Assembly (NCBI RefSeq): GCF_023330665.1
Contig: NZ_CP097127.1
Span: 1,984,001 to 2,048,000, forward strand
Direction of reading: 5' to 3'
DNA: 64,000 nucleotides
Origin: Conexibacter sp. S30A1
Lineage (GTDB): Bacteria > Actinomycetota > Thermoleophilia > Solirubrobacterales > Solirubrobacteraceae
In this document: positions 25,158 through 33,136 of the stretch, in pieces
How positions within the stretch are numbered: position 1 is the stretch's first letter
How the letters are laid out: each line of letters starts with the position of its first letter
Translations under genes and position numbers: made by a program
Notes under the pieces: generated by a model
Seen by the model: the letters and a program-made list of their open reading frames with translations, nothing else
Told to the model about the DNA's origin: nothing
The model's database searches: none

Positions 25158-25976
25158 GTGAAGGCACCGCCAAATCCAAGACTAGAACCGGGCGAGCCCC
25201 AGTCAGCAGGGTTCCTCGGACAGCCCGTCCGCGTCACACGAGCGTACGAGGAGCTCGCTTCGATCATTCGCCGCCGCATCATGGCAGGTGAGTTGAGCGT
25301 CGGAGAACGAATCCCGTCGGAGTCCACACTCGCGCAGGAGGCTCAGGTCAGCCGGTCCACCGTGAGAGAAGCGCTCCGCACCCTCGAAGAGGCTGGCTTG
25401 ATCGCGCGCGCCAGTCCAAAGATCATGGTTGTAACTGCTGCAGACGATAATCGTGCGGTACGCGACTTAGAGGGAGCATTGCGCAGCAGGAACGTGTCCT
25501 TCAAGCACCTCCACGAAGCGCTACTCATGCTCGAGCCCGAACTTACGCGCTTGGCGGCGCTTCGCGGCGAGGCGGCTGACATTGCAGAGCTCGAAACCAA
25601 CCTTGCAGAACAGGCCGCAAGCCTTGACAACTTCCCGACTTGGAGCGTTCTTGACCAGCAGTTTCATGTCACCATCGCCCGAATGAGTGGGAACCCCGCG
25701 CTCGTCCTGATTGGCGCGCCAATAAGCGACCTACTGGCACCACTGCTTTCGGAGTTCATGATTTCAACGAGCCTGACGCAGCGTGCACTCGACTTCCATC
25801 GGCGGATTCTTGAGGAGATTCAAGTAAGAGATGCCGACGCAGCGGCTCTCATGGCGCGCAAGCATGTGAACGACCTCCGAGCGATCTGGGAGCAAGCCGG
25901 CCTCGAGCTTGAACTGGAGATCGAGGCTGCTCGCGATGGCGTTCAGATGGCAGTTGCGGGCTGGCAACATCTCTGA
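25158..25976 (+). CDS. GntR-family transcriptional regulator, FCD (FadR) subfamily
   Basis: 272 residues from GTG 25158, preceded by GGGGGAGCACA. Residues 27-95 form the winged helix (AYEELASIIRRRIMAGELSV, IPSESTLAQEAQVSRSTVREA); the C-terminal all-helical FCD domain follows with the metal-ligand pattern Asp and His in LDQQFHVTIA, His in LDFHRRILEEI and His in ARKHVNDL. FCD regulators normally sense carboxylic acids and repress catabolic operons. It is the only regulator inside the catabolic region, so it is the likely controller of the GATTGTCNGA sites at 4.78, 9.03 and 23.9 kb; this link is inference. Confidence 0.9.
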   Translation: MKAPPNPRLEPGEPQSAGFLGQPVRVTRAYEELASIIRRRIMAGELSVGERIPSESTLAQEAQVSRSTVREALRTLEEAGLIARASPKIMVVTAADDNRAVRDLEGALRSRNVSFKHLHEALLMLEPELTRLAALRGEAADIAELETNLAEQAASLDNFPTWSVLDQQFHVTIARMSGNPALVLIGAPISDLLAPLLSEFMISTSLTQRALDFHRRILEEIQVRDADAAALMARKHVNDLRAIWEQAGLELELEIEAARDGVQMAVAGWQHL

Positions 25977-26085
25977 TTTTCGTTGGGCGCAATTGCTTAC
26001 GGCTGTAGCTGACAGCAGGCCGCTTAGCCGCGCGTGTGGCTTGGGTTGTGGCTCCACTCTGTGACGAGGCAGTGTGCAGTGGGGC

Positions 26086-26115
26086 TTGACGTATCGAGCG
26101 AGCTGCGGATATCCT
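26086..26115 (+). promoter_or_regulatory. Leaderless promoter of the bicupin/M24/dehydrogenase operon
   Basis: TTGACG at 26086-26091, an 18-base spacer and TATCCT at 26110-26115; the ATG at 26123 follows after seven bases and no Shine-Dalgarno site exists. Transcription should start at or next to the ATG. Confidence 0.65.
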
Positions 26116-26122
26116 GTCGAAG

Positions 26123-27049
26123 ATGACTGAACTCGATCCGCAGTACCACGTGGCGCGTGCGGCCAGCCTCGAGTTCGAACCGGCGGCGGGTTCCGTCGCC
26201 CGGCACTCCGTCGGTCTCGCCAGAGCGACGCTGGTCAGCCGCGCGGTCGGCGCCGTCCACACGGGCCTCGCGCTCGCGCGCCTCGAGCCGGGTGGGTACG
26301 TGGGCATGCACCTGCACTCAACCGAGCAGAGCTTCTACGTGCTCGAGGGCAGCCCGACGCTGACCCTCGACACTCACAGCTACCGGCTTTCGCCCGACGA
26401 GTGCGGGCTGATCCCGGTCGGCACGCCCCACGGCTACCGCAACACGACCAGGGAGCCGGTGCTGCTGCTCGAGGCAAACTCGCCGGTGCCGCGCACCAGC
26501 GGCCCGGCCGACACCTTCTGGACCGGCGAGCCGCTGCCCGAAGACGCGGCCCAGCCAGCGGACATCCGCGATCCGCGCACGCGCACCCTGTTCAGGCTCG
26601 GCGCCGGCCAGATGGACGTGGACAACCTCAAGATCGGCGCCGCGGTTGACGCTCCCACCGTGTCGGCGAGCATGGCGACGGCGCTGCTTGCCTACAGCGG
26701 CATCGCCGTCAAGATGCTTGTCGACCAGCGACTCGGGGCGGTCCTGCACTCGCTGTTCATGGTCGAGTATCAGCCCGGTGGCGCGGCGCTGCCGCACGAC
26801 CACCCGCTCGAGGAGAGCTACTACATCCTCGAGGGCGAGGTGGTCGCGACCGCCAATGAGGATGAGTTCACGCTGCGCGCGGGCGACGTCTTCTGGACCG
26901 GCGTCGGTTGCATCCACGCCTTCTACAACCGCTCGAACGCACGCGTGCGCTGGCTTGAAACCCAGGCGCCCCAGCTGCCGAGCAATCACTCGTACCGGTT
27001 CAACAGAGACTGGGATTACCTGGCAGAGCGGATTGGGGGTAGCGCATGA
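26123..27049 (+). CDS. Double-cupin protein
   Basis: 308 residues with two cupin barrels. The first has HLHSTEQSFYVLEG and PVGTPHGYRN; the second has PHDHPLEESYYILEGEV and GCIHAFYN, so both retain His/Glu metal-ligand patterns. Bicupins include dioxygenases, isomerases and (S)-ureidoglycine aminohydrolase; the second-domain motif does not specifically match the latter, so the reaction is open. The gene starts a leaderless transcript and its stop overlaps the start of the M24 gene by four bases, so the two proteins are made together. The sequence here becomes markedly more GC-rich than the region to the left. Confidence 0.87.
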   Translation: MTELDPQYHVARAASLEFEPAAGSVARHSVGLARATLVSRAVGAVHTGLALARLEPGGYVGMHLHSTEQSFYVLEGSPTLTLDTHSYRLSPDECGLIPVGTPHGYRNTTREPVLLLEANSPVPRTSGPADTFWTGEPLPEDAAQPADIRDPRTRTLFRLGAGQMDVDNLKIGAAVDAPTVSASMATALLAYSGIAVKMLVDQRLGAVLHSLFMVEYQPGGAALPHDHPLEESYYILEGEVVATANEDEFTLRAGDVFWTGVGCIHAFYNRSNARVRWLETQAPQLPSNHSYRFNRDWDYLAERIGGSA

Positions 27050-28329
27050 TCGCCTCACGTGGAGCCACGATGGCGGTGGACTGGGAGCAACGGGTTGATT
27101 TCGCGCGGTTGCGCTCAGACCGCCTGCGCAAGGCGCGGGAGGCGCTCACGGCTTCGGACCTCGGCGCCCTGCTGCTGTTTGACCAGAACAACATCCGCTA
27201 CGTGACCAGCACGCACATCGGCGAGTGGGCCCGCGACAAGAGCGCCCGCTGCGTGCTCTTGCCGCGCACCGGCGACCCGGTGCTGTGGGACTTCGGCTCG
27301 GCCGCCAAGCACCACCAGCTCTACGCGCCCTGGTTGCCTGAGTCGAGCTGGCGCGCGGGCGTCTCGAGCATGCGCGGCGCGATGCCGCAGCAGACCGGCG
27401 TGCCGGATCTGCTGGCCGGCCACATCCACGAGGTGCTGCGCGAGCACGGGCTCGAGCGCGAGCCGCTCGGCATCGATCTGACCGACATGGAGACGCTGGC
27501 CTCGCTGCACCGCCGGCAGATCCCGACCGCGGACGCGCAGCCGGTGATGCTGTCCGCCCGCAAGCTCAAGACCGTCGACGAGATCGCGCTGCTGGATCAC
27601 GCCGCCGGCATCGTCGACGCCGTGTACGAGCGCATCTACGAGCTCCTGCGACCCGGCGCGCGCGAGCACGAGATCGTGGCGGAGGCGCAGAAGCTGCTCT
27701 TCGAGCTCGGCTCCGAGCAGGTTGAGGCGATCAACGCCGTCTCCGGCGAGCGCTGCAACCCGCATCCACACGTCTTCTCAGACCGCCTGCTGCGCCCGGG
27801 TGACCAGGCGTTCTTCGACATCATCCACTCGTTCATGGGCTACCGCACCTGCTACTACCGCACGTTCGCGGTCGGTGGCGCGACCCGCTCCCAGCTCGAC
27901 GCCTACAGGCAGTGTCGGGAGTGGCTCGACAACGCGATCGAGCTGGTCCGGCCCGGGGTCACCACCGATCAGATCGCGGCGGTCTGGCCGAGCGCGCAGG
28001 AGCTCGGCTTCCCCAACGAGGAGGCGTGCTTCGGGCTGCAGTTCGGCCACGGGCTCGGCGTCGGGCTCTACGAGTCACCGATGATCTCACGCCTGCACTC
28101 CTTCGAGAACCCGGTCGAGATCGAGGAGGGCATGGTCTTCGCCCTGGAGACCTACTGCCCGGCCAGTGACGGGCGCTCCGCCGCCCGCATCGAGGAGGAG
28201 GTGCTGGTCACCGCCGAAGGCCCGCAGATCCTGACCCGATTCCCCGGCGACGAGCTGCTGGTGGCCGGGCGTCAATATGTGCGCGGCGCCGATCTCCTCG
28301 CCCAGGACGAAAAGGTGGCACTGCCTTGA
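27046..28329 (+). CDS. M24-fold (Xaa-Pro aminopeptidase/creatinase-like) enzyme with altered metal site
   Basis: 427 residues: an N-terminal creatinase-like domain (about 20-165) and a C-terminal pita-bread domain (about 175-410). Metal positions by motif: Asp258 in FFDIIHSFMGYR, then Cys269 where the second Asp is expected eleven residues later, His335 in FGHGLGVGLYESP, Glu368 in FALETYCP and Glu383 in ARIEEEV. The Asp-to-Cys change makes a normal two-metal aminopeptidase unlikely; M24 relatives also include creatinase, ectoine hydrolase and DMSP lyase DddP. It overlaps the bicupin and the E1-alpha gene by four bases each, so it probably supplies a 2-oxoacid or diketone precursor for that complex. 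Confidence 0.88.
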   Translation: MIASRGATMAVDWEQRVDFARLRSDRLRKAREALTASDLGALLLFDQNNIRYVTSTHIGEWARDKSARCVLLPRTGDPVLWDFGSAAKHHQLYAPWLPESSWRAGVSSMRGAMPQQTGVPDLLAGHIHEVLREHGLEREPLGIDLTDMETLASLHRRQIPTADAQPVMLSARKLKTVDEIALLDHAAGIVDAVYERIYELLRPGAREHEIVAEAQKLLFELGSEQVEAINAVSGERCNPHPHVFSDRLLRPGDQAFFDIIHSFMGYRTCYYRTFAVGGATRSQLDAYRQCREWLDNAIELVRPGVTTDQIAAVWPSAQELGFPNEEACFGLQFGHGLGVGLYESPMISRLHSFENPVEIEEGMVFALETYCPASDGRSAARIEEEVLVTAEGPQILTRFPGDELLVAGRQYVRGADLLAQDEKVALP

Positions 28330-29318
28330 CCGGGCTGGCCGACAGCGCCTCACAGACGCCGGCACTCGCGCCGCTCTCACTCGATCAGGCGCTCGCCCTG
28401 TATCGCCGGATGGTCCTGATCCGGCGCTTCGAGGACACCGTCCAGGTGCTCTTCCAGCGCGGCGAGGTGCCGGGCACCACGCACCTGTACTCCGGTCAGG
28501 AGGCGGTCGCCACGGGCGTCGCCTCGATCCTCGAGCCGCGCGACCGGGTGGCGGGCACCTACCGTGGCCACGGGCACGCGCTGTCGCTCGGCGTCGACCC
28601 GCAGGCGCTGCTTGACGAGATGCTCGGCCGCGCGAGCGGCCTCTGCGGTGGGCGCGCAGGGTCGATGAACGTGATCGACCTCGCGCACGGTCTGATGGGC
28701 TGCTACGGGATCGTCGGCGGCAGCATCGGCGCGGCCACCGGTGCCGCGCTCGCGCTCAAGCGCTCAGGCGGCGTGGCGGTCGCTTACTTCGGTGAAGGCG
28801 CCACCAACCAGGGCTACTTCCATGAGTGCCTGAACTTCGCCAAGGTCCACAATCTGCCGGCGCTCTACGTCTGCGAGAACAACCTCTACGGCGAGTTCAC
28901 GCCGATGGAAGACGTGACCGCCGGACGTATCGTGGCCCGCGCACAGACGCTCGAGCTACCCGCCGAGACCATCGACGGCAACGACCTCTGGGCCGTGCGC
29001 GCCGCCGCCGCCGCCGCCGTGGCGCGCGCCCGGGACGGCGGCGGCCCGCAGTTCATCGAGGCGCTCACCTACCGCTTCGTCGGCCACTCGCGCAGCGACC
29101 CGGGCGCCTACCGCAAGCCCGGCGAGCTTGACGCCTGGCGCCAGCGCGACCCGCTGAAGCTGACCCGCGCCGGCATCCTCGAACGCTACGAGACGGCCGA
29201 TGAGGCGCAGCTCGACGCCACCGACGCCGACGTCGAGCGCCAGATCGAGCAGATGATCGCCGCCGGCCTGGCCGCCCCCTACCCGACCCCTGGCCCGGCC
29301 GCCGAGTTCAAGGCTTAG
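28326..29318 (+). CDS. 2-oxoacid (pyruvate/acetoin-type) dehydrogenase E1 component, alpha subunit
   Basis: 330-residue thiamine-diphosphate enzyme subunit. The TPP motif is GEGATNQGYFHECLNFAKVH ending in ENN, and the active-site loop is THLYSGQEAVATG and RGHGHALSLGV; YRFVGHSRSDPGAYR is the phosphorylation-loop region of the family. The start is TTG 28326, overlapping the M24 stop. It decarboxylates a 2-oxoacid or cleaves acetoin, passing the acyl group to the E2 at 29329. Sequence alone does not separate pyruvate, acetoin and branched-chain substrates; the gene order alpha-E2-beta and the missing E3 resemble acetoin clusters. Confidence 0.92.
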   Translation: MTGLADSASQTPALAPLSLDQALALYRRMVLIRRFEDTVQVLFQRGEVPGTTHLYSGQEAVATGVASILEPRDRVAGTYRGHGHALSLGVDPQALLDEMLGRASGLCGGRAGSMNVIDLAHGLMGCYGIVGGSIGAATGAALALKRSGGVAVAYFGEGATNQGYFHECLNFAKVHNLPALYVCENNLYGEFTPMEDVTAGRIVARAQTLELPAETIDGNDLWAVRAAAAAAVARARDGGGPQFIEALTYRFVGHSRSDPGAYRKPGELDAWRQRDPLKLTRAGILERYETADEAQLDATDADVERQIEQMIAAGLAAPYPTPGPAAEFKA

Positions 29319-29328
29319 AAGGAACCCC

Positions 29329-30540
29329 GTGCCGAACGTCACGATGCCGAGGCTCTCCGACTCGATGGTCGACGGCACCATCGTCGCCTGGCTGCGGGCG
29401 GAGGGCGAGGAGGTCAAGGCCGGCGAGGAAATCGTCGAGATCGAGACCGACAAGGCGATCATGCCCTACCAGGCCGAGCACAGCGGGCCGCTGCAGATCG
29501 TCGCCGCGGCTGGCGAGCTGGTCGCGGTCGGCGCCCTGATCGGTTACATCGGTGAGCCTGAGACGGTTGACGCGGCGGCTGGTGCGCCCGCTGGCGCACC
29601 AGCTTCATCAGCGGCTCCGGCCGGGGTGGCCAGATCAGCGGCTCCGGCCACGGCGGCCACCGCGGCGCTCGCGGCGCCGCCGGCGAGCCAGCGGGCCGCC
29701 GGCGGCAGCACAAATGGTCGCGTCAAGGCCTCGCCGGTCGCCCGACGCCTGGCGGCCGCGCTGGGTGTCGACCTGCATGTGGTGGGCGGCAGCGGACCGG
29801 GTGGGCGGATCGTCAAGCGCGACGTGGAGGGCCTGCGGCCGGTCCCCGCAAGCCCCGAGGAACGCCGGGCGCTGACCGCGACGCAGGCGACGATCGCCCG
29901 ACGCATGGTGGCGGCCAAGCAGGCACCGGAGTTCACGGTCACCGTCCGCGTCGACATGGAGGCCGTGTTCGCGCTGCGGGAAGAGCTGCGCGCAAGCGGC
30001 ATGGAGCCGCTCGCCTCGATCGGGGACTTCGTGACGCGTGCCTGCGCGCTGGCGCTGTGCGAACACCGGCGCGTCAACGCAAGCTTCGCCGAGGACGCGG
30101 TGACGCTGCACAGCCGCGTGAACGTGGGCGTGGCGGTAGCCGTGACAGGCGAGAGCGGGTCGCTGCTCGTGCCCACGCTCTTTGACGCCGACCGAAAGCC
30201 GCTCGGCCAGATCGCACGCGAGACCAGTGAGCTTGCGGCGCTCGCGCGCGCGGGGCGGCTGACGCCGGAGCAGATGGCGGATGCGACCTTCACGATCTCA
30301 AACCTCGGTATGTACGGCGTGCACCAGTTCACCGCGGTGCTCAACCCGCCACAGGCCGCAATCCTCGCGCTCGGTGCGGCCGAGGCGCAGGTCGTGGTGC
30401 ACGACGGCGCGTTCGAGGCGCGGCGCATGATGCAGATGACGCTCACCAGCGACCACCGCGTGATCTACGGGGCGGACGCGGCGGCGTTCCTGGCGAGCGT
30501 GCGCGAGACGCTCGAGAACCCCCTGAAACTGTTGATCTGA
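29329..30540 (+). CDS. Dihydrolipoamide acyltransferase (E2)
   Basis: 403 residues, GTG start after AAGGAA. Order of domains: one lipoyl domain (lipoyl Lys in EIETDKAIMPYQ, about residue 43), an Ala/Pro linker, a peripheral-subunit-binding domain (KASPVARRLAAALGVDL) and the catalytic domain. The catalytic motif is DHRVIYGADAAAFL; the usual DHxxxDG has Tyr in place of the second Asp, a form also found in cyanobacterial and plastid E2s, so activity is expected. It transfers the acyl group to CoA. Placed between the E1 genes in a single operon. Confidence 0.92.
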   Translation: MPNVTMPRLSDSMVDGTIVAWLRAEGEEVKAGEEIVEIETDKAIMPYQAEHSGPLQIVAAAGELVAVGALIGYIGEPETVDAAAGAPAGAPASSAAPAGVARSAAPATAATAALAAPPASQRAAGGSTNGRVKASPVARRLAAALGVDLHVVGGSGPGGRIVKRDVEGLRPVPASPEERRALTATQATIARRMVAAKQAPEFTVTVRVDMEAVFALREELRASGMEPLASIGDFVTRACALALCEHRRVNASFAEDAVTLHSRVNVGVAVAVTGESGSLLVPTLFDADRKPLGQIARETSELAALARAGRLTPEQMADATFTISNLGMYGVHQFTAVLNPPQAAILALGAAEAQVVVHDGAFEARRMMQMTLTSDHRVIYGADAAAFLASVRETLENPLKLLI

Positions 30541-30558
30541 GTCCGAGGAGAGCCCACG

Positions 30559-31548
30559 ATGCCCACGCTTGAGTTCCGCGAGGCGATCCGCCAAGCGATT
30601 GACGAGTCACTGGCCGCCGATGAGCGAGTGATCCTCTTTGGTGAGGATGTGGCCGTGGCCGGTGGCGTGTTCGTCACCACGCCCGGCCTGTATGAGAAGT
30701 ACGGACCCGAGCGGGTCTTCGACACGCCCATCTCGGAGCTCGCGATCACAAGCGCCGCCTACGGCAGCGCCGTGTGCGGCCTGCGGCCCGTGATCGAGAT
30801 CATGTTCGGGGACTTCCTGCCGCTGGCGATGGACAGCATCGTCAACCAGGCAGCGAAGTTCTTCTACATCTCTGGCGAGCAGGGCAGCGTGCCGCTGGTG
30901 GTGCGCGCCGCGGTCGGCGCCGGTGGGCGCTTCGGGGCGATCCACTCGCAGAACCCAGGCACCTGGTTTCAGAACGTGCCGGGACTCAAGGTTGTGGCAC
31001 CGTCCACACCGGCGGACGCCCTGGCGCTGCTGAAGGCGTCGATCGCCGATGACAACCCGGTGCTGTTCCTCGAGCACAAGCGTCTGTACTCGGTCAAGCA
31101 GGAGCTGGAGTCGGTGGGCGACGAGCCGGTTTCTCTCGGCCAGGCGCGGGTCGTGCGCGAGGGCTTGGACGTGACGCTGGTCTCGATCATGAAGGGGGTG
31201 GGCGACTGCCTGGAGGCCGCCGCGCGGCTGAGCTCGATCGGGGTGCAGGCTGAGGTCATTGACCTGCGCACGCTGCGGCCCTTCGATCACGACACGCTGC
31301 TCGCCTCGCTGGCCAAGACCAACCGCCTGGTGGCCATAGAGGAGGGGCCGCTGACCGGCGGCTGGGCGGGCGAGGTGCTGGCTGTCGTGGCCGAGCATGG
31401 ACTGCACGACATCGACGATGTCTGGCGCCTGGCGACGCCCGATCATCCGATCCCGTTCAGCCCGCCGCTGGAGGACGCTTTCCTGCCGGGCGTGGACACG
31501 ATCGTTGCGTCCGTGTGCGAGCGGCTCGGGGTGCAGGCGCCTCGGTAG
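30559..31548 (+). CDS. 2-oxoacid (pyruvate/acetoin-type) dehydrogenase E1 component, beta subunit
   Basis: 329 residues, ATG preceded by GAGGAGAG. Family segments: ILFGEDVAVAGGVFVTTPGL, FDTPISELAITSAAYGSA, FYISGEQGSVPLVVR and EVIDLRTLRPFD. It pairs with the alpha subunit at 28326 to form the E1 heterotetramer. The lipoamide dehydrogenase (E3) is not in the window and must come from elsewhere. Its stop codon TAG forms the beginning of the -10 element (TAGAGT) of the next gene. Confidence 0.93.
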   Translation: MPTLEFREAIRQAIDESLAADERVILFGEDVAVAGGVFVTTPGLYEKYGPERVFDTPISELAITSAAYGSAVCGLRPVIEIMFGDFLPLAMDSIVNQAAKFFYISGEQGSVPLVVRAAVGAGGRFGAIHSQNPGTWFQNVPGLKVVAPSTPADALALLKASIADDNPVLFLEHKRLYSVKQELESVGDEPVSLGQARVVREGLDVTLVSIMKGVGDCLEAAARLSSIGVQAEVIDLRTLRPFDHDTLLASLAKTNRLVAIEEGPLTGGWAGEVLAVVAEHGLHDIDDVWRLATPDHPIPFSPPLEDAFLPGVDTIVASVCERLGVQAPR

Positions 31549-31551
31549 AGT
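31546..31551 (+). promoter_or_regulatory. -10 element for leaderless XRE-cupin regulator
   Basis: TAGAGT overlaps the stop codon of the E1-beta gene, and GTG 31560 follows after eight bases without a ribosome-binding site. This would give the regulator its own leaderless transcript in addition to operon read-through. No good -35 is visible. Confidence 0.45.
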
Positions 31552-31559
31552 CCCGATGA

Positions 31560-32426
31560 GTGACGGCTGAGAACGAAACGGTGAGCACCGGGGTGCAGTC
31601 ACCGGCTGCCAACGGCAGCGGCGGGGAGAGTCCGGCCGGCAGCATCGCTGCCGGCGGCGGCGCGCTTGACATCGTCGGCAGCCGGGTGCGCGAGGAGCGT
31701 CTGGCACAGCGGATCGGCGTGCGCGAGCTGGCACGCCGGGTCGGGGTTTCGGCCAGCCTGATCTCGCAGGTGGAGCTCGGGAAGGCGTCACCTTCGGTCG
31801 GCACGCTGTATGCGATCGTCAACGAGCTCGGACTGTCATTGGACGAACTGTTCTTCAGGCAGGTCCCGGTGGGGCGGCCGGCTGAAGCGACGTCTGTGGA
31901 CCCGCCGGCGGGGCAGCCGGTGGGCGGCGGGCCAGTGGGCGGCGGGCCAGTGGGCGGCGGGCCAGTGGGCGGCGGGCCGGCTGACGCAGGCCCGACCGGT
32001 GGACGCCCCGCTGGCAGCCCGACAGCCGACCCCGGAGTCGGCGGCTCGCCGCACAGCCACGCTCGCAGCTGGAGTGTGAATCCGGTTGTGCGCCGCGGCT
32101 CCGGCCAGGTGATCCAGCTGGCCACCGGCGTGCAGTGGGAGCGACTCGCGCCGCCGACACCACAGGATGTGGACTTCCTGCAGGTCGCCTACCACCCGGG
32201 CAGCGAGTCCTGCCCACCGGACTCCCTGATGCGCCACTCAGGGCACGAGTACGGCCACATCATCTCCGGGCGCATGGGTGTGACGATCGGCTTTGACACC
32301 TACGAGCTGGCGGCGGGTGACTCAATCGCCTTTGACTCGACCATGCCGCACCGTCTGTTTGCGATCGGCGCCGAGACGGTCGAGGCGATCTGGGTGGTCG
32401 TTGGGCGACGCGGGTCAGCGCCCTGA
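31560..32426 (+). CDS. XRE-family regulator with C-terminal cupin sensor
   Basis: 288 residues. An HTH_3 domain occupies about residues 40-93 (RVREERLAQRIGVRELARRV, ASLISQVELGKASPSVGTL), and a cupin about 180-285 (HEYGHIISGRMGV, FDSTMPHRLFAIG). Between them lies a low-complexity linker with four VGGGP units encoded by a 15-base repeat. Such XRE-cupin proteins bind a small ligand in the cupin and control a neighbouring catabolic operon, here the bicupin/M24/2-oxoacid dehydrogenase genes directly upstream. The start is GTG 31560; the ATG at 31556 runs into a stop. Confidence 0.88.
   Translation: MTAENETVSTGVQSPAANGSGGESPAGSIAAGGGALDIVGSRVREERLAQRIGVRELARRVGVSASLISQVELGKASPSVGTLYAIVNELGLSLDELFFRQVPVGRPAEATSVDPPAGQPVGGGPVGGGPVGGGPVGGGPADAGPTGGRPAGSPTADPGVGGSPHSHARSWSVNPVVRRGSGQVIQLATGVQWERLAPPTPQDVDFLQVAYHPGSESCPPDSLMRHSGHEYGHIISGRMGVTIGFDTYELAAGDSIAFDSTMPHRLFAIGAETVEAIWVVVGRRGSAP
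31920..31979 (+). repeat. Four 15-base tandem repeats inside the XRE-cupin gene
   Basis: GTGGGCGGCGGGCCA occurs three times and GTGGGCGGCGGGCCG once, in tandem and in frame, encoding VGGGP four times in the linker between DNA-binding and sensor domains. Copy number could change by slippage without shifting the frame. Confidence 0.9.
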
Positions 32427-32468
32427 ACAGGGCGCCGGTGGGGCATGGGGCGCTGTCGCCGCTTGTCG

Positions 32469-32527
32469 CCCACGAACTTTCGTACTCCAGTTCGCAATAT
32501 GTGCACCGTAGTCCGAAAGTTCGTGGG
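32469..32527. repeat. Long perfect inverted repeat (14-bp arms, 31-base loop)
   Basis: CCCACGAACTTTCG at 32469-32482 is the exact reverse complement of 32514-32527. It lies between the XRE-cupin stop and the phosphatidyltransferase start. The loop is long for a terminator; it may be a palindromic mobile element, an operator pair or a structured RNA. The arms end in TTTCG/CGAAA, as in the inner palindrome at 58018-58066. Confidence 0.8.
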
Positions 32528-32564
32528 AGGCGCTGGCGCCGCCGCGCGGGCCTGGCTGCCACAG

Positions 32565-32570
32565 TAGCCT
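32565..32570 (+). promoter_or_regulatory. -10 element for leaderless pgsA-like gene
   Basis: TAGCCT ends six bases before ATG 32577; no Shine-Dalgarno site is present. No clear -35. Confidence 0.4.
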
Positions 32571-32576
32571 GCGGGC

Positions 32577-33134
32577 ATGACGGTCGGTAGCTTTGCGGTG
32601 GTGCGATCCTCACGCGCGCTCGCTCTCGGCACTGGGGTGCGGATCATCGCCTGCCCGCCGATCCTCGCGCTGCTGCTCGCGCACGACTGGACCGCCGCGG
32701 CGATCGTGTTCGTGATCGCCGCCGCGACCGACTTCATCGACGGGCGGCTCGCCCGCCACTGGGAGATGACCACCAGGCTCGGCGGCTTTCTGGACACCAC
32801 CGCGGACAAGCTGCTCGTCTCCACGGCGCTGATCGGACTGCTGGCGGTCCACCGTGCCTCGGCCTGGGTTGTCTTCGCGATCGTCGCACGCGAGTTCACG
32901 ATCCTCGGGTTGCGGGCCGCCGTGGCGGCCGGCGGCGCGCAGCTCGAGACCTCGATCTTCGGCAAGTGGAAGGCGAGCCTGCAGTTTTTGGCGATCGCGC
33001 TGGCGATCGTGCGCCCGCAGGTGCTGCTCGCCGGCGCCTACCTGGACCAGTGGCTGATGGTGTTGGCCGCGGTGGTCACCGTCTGGTCCGGGGTTGAGTA
33101 TCTGCGCGGCTCGATCGACGCGCTGCGCGGCTGA
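32577..33134 (+). CDS. pgsA: CDP-alcohol phosphatidyltransferase (PgsA type)
   Basis: 185-residue integral membrane enzyme with a perfect CDP-alcohol phosphotransferase motif: Asp-x2-Asp-Gly-x2-Ala-Arg-x8-Gly-x3-Asp-x3-Asp, seen in TDFIDGRLARHWEM and GGFLDTTADK. Four or more hydrophobic segments are visible. The most likely reaction is CDP-diacylglycerol plus glycerol-3-phosphate to phosphatidylglycerophosphate; the length fits PgsA, though phosphatidylinositol-phosphate-type relatives share the motif. The start appears leaderless. It is followed two bases later by the epimerase gene, suggesting a membrane-lipid operon. Confidence 0.88.
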   Translation: MTVGSFAVVRSSRALALGTGVRIIACPPILALLLAHDWTAAAIVFVIAAATDFIDGRLARHWEMTTRLGGFLDTTADKLLVSTALIGLLAVHRASAWVVFAIVAREFTILGLRAAVAAGGAQLETSIFGKWKASLQFLAIALAIVRPQVLLAGAYLDQWLMVLAAVVTVWSGVEYLRGSIDALRG

Positions 33135-33136
33135 AG

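Noticed and set aside
26123..27049. Assignment of the bicupin as (S)-ureidoglycine aminohydrolase
   Set aside because: The second cupin has a His/His/Glu pattern but lacks the specific residues I associate with that enzyme, and no other allantoin genes are present.
30607..31791. 394-codon open frame antisense to the E1-beta gene
   Set aside because: GC-rich third positions keep the reverse frame open; the protein is Arg/His-rich without motif, while the forward frame is a clear family member.
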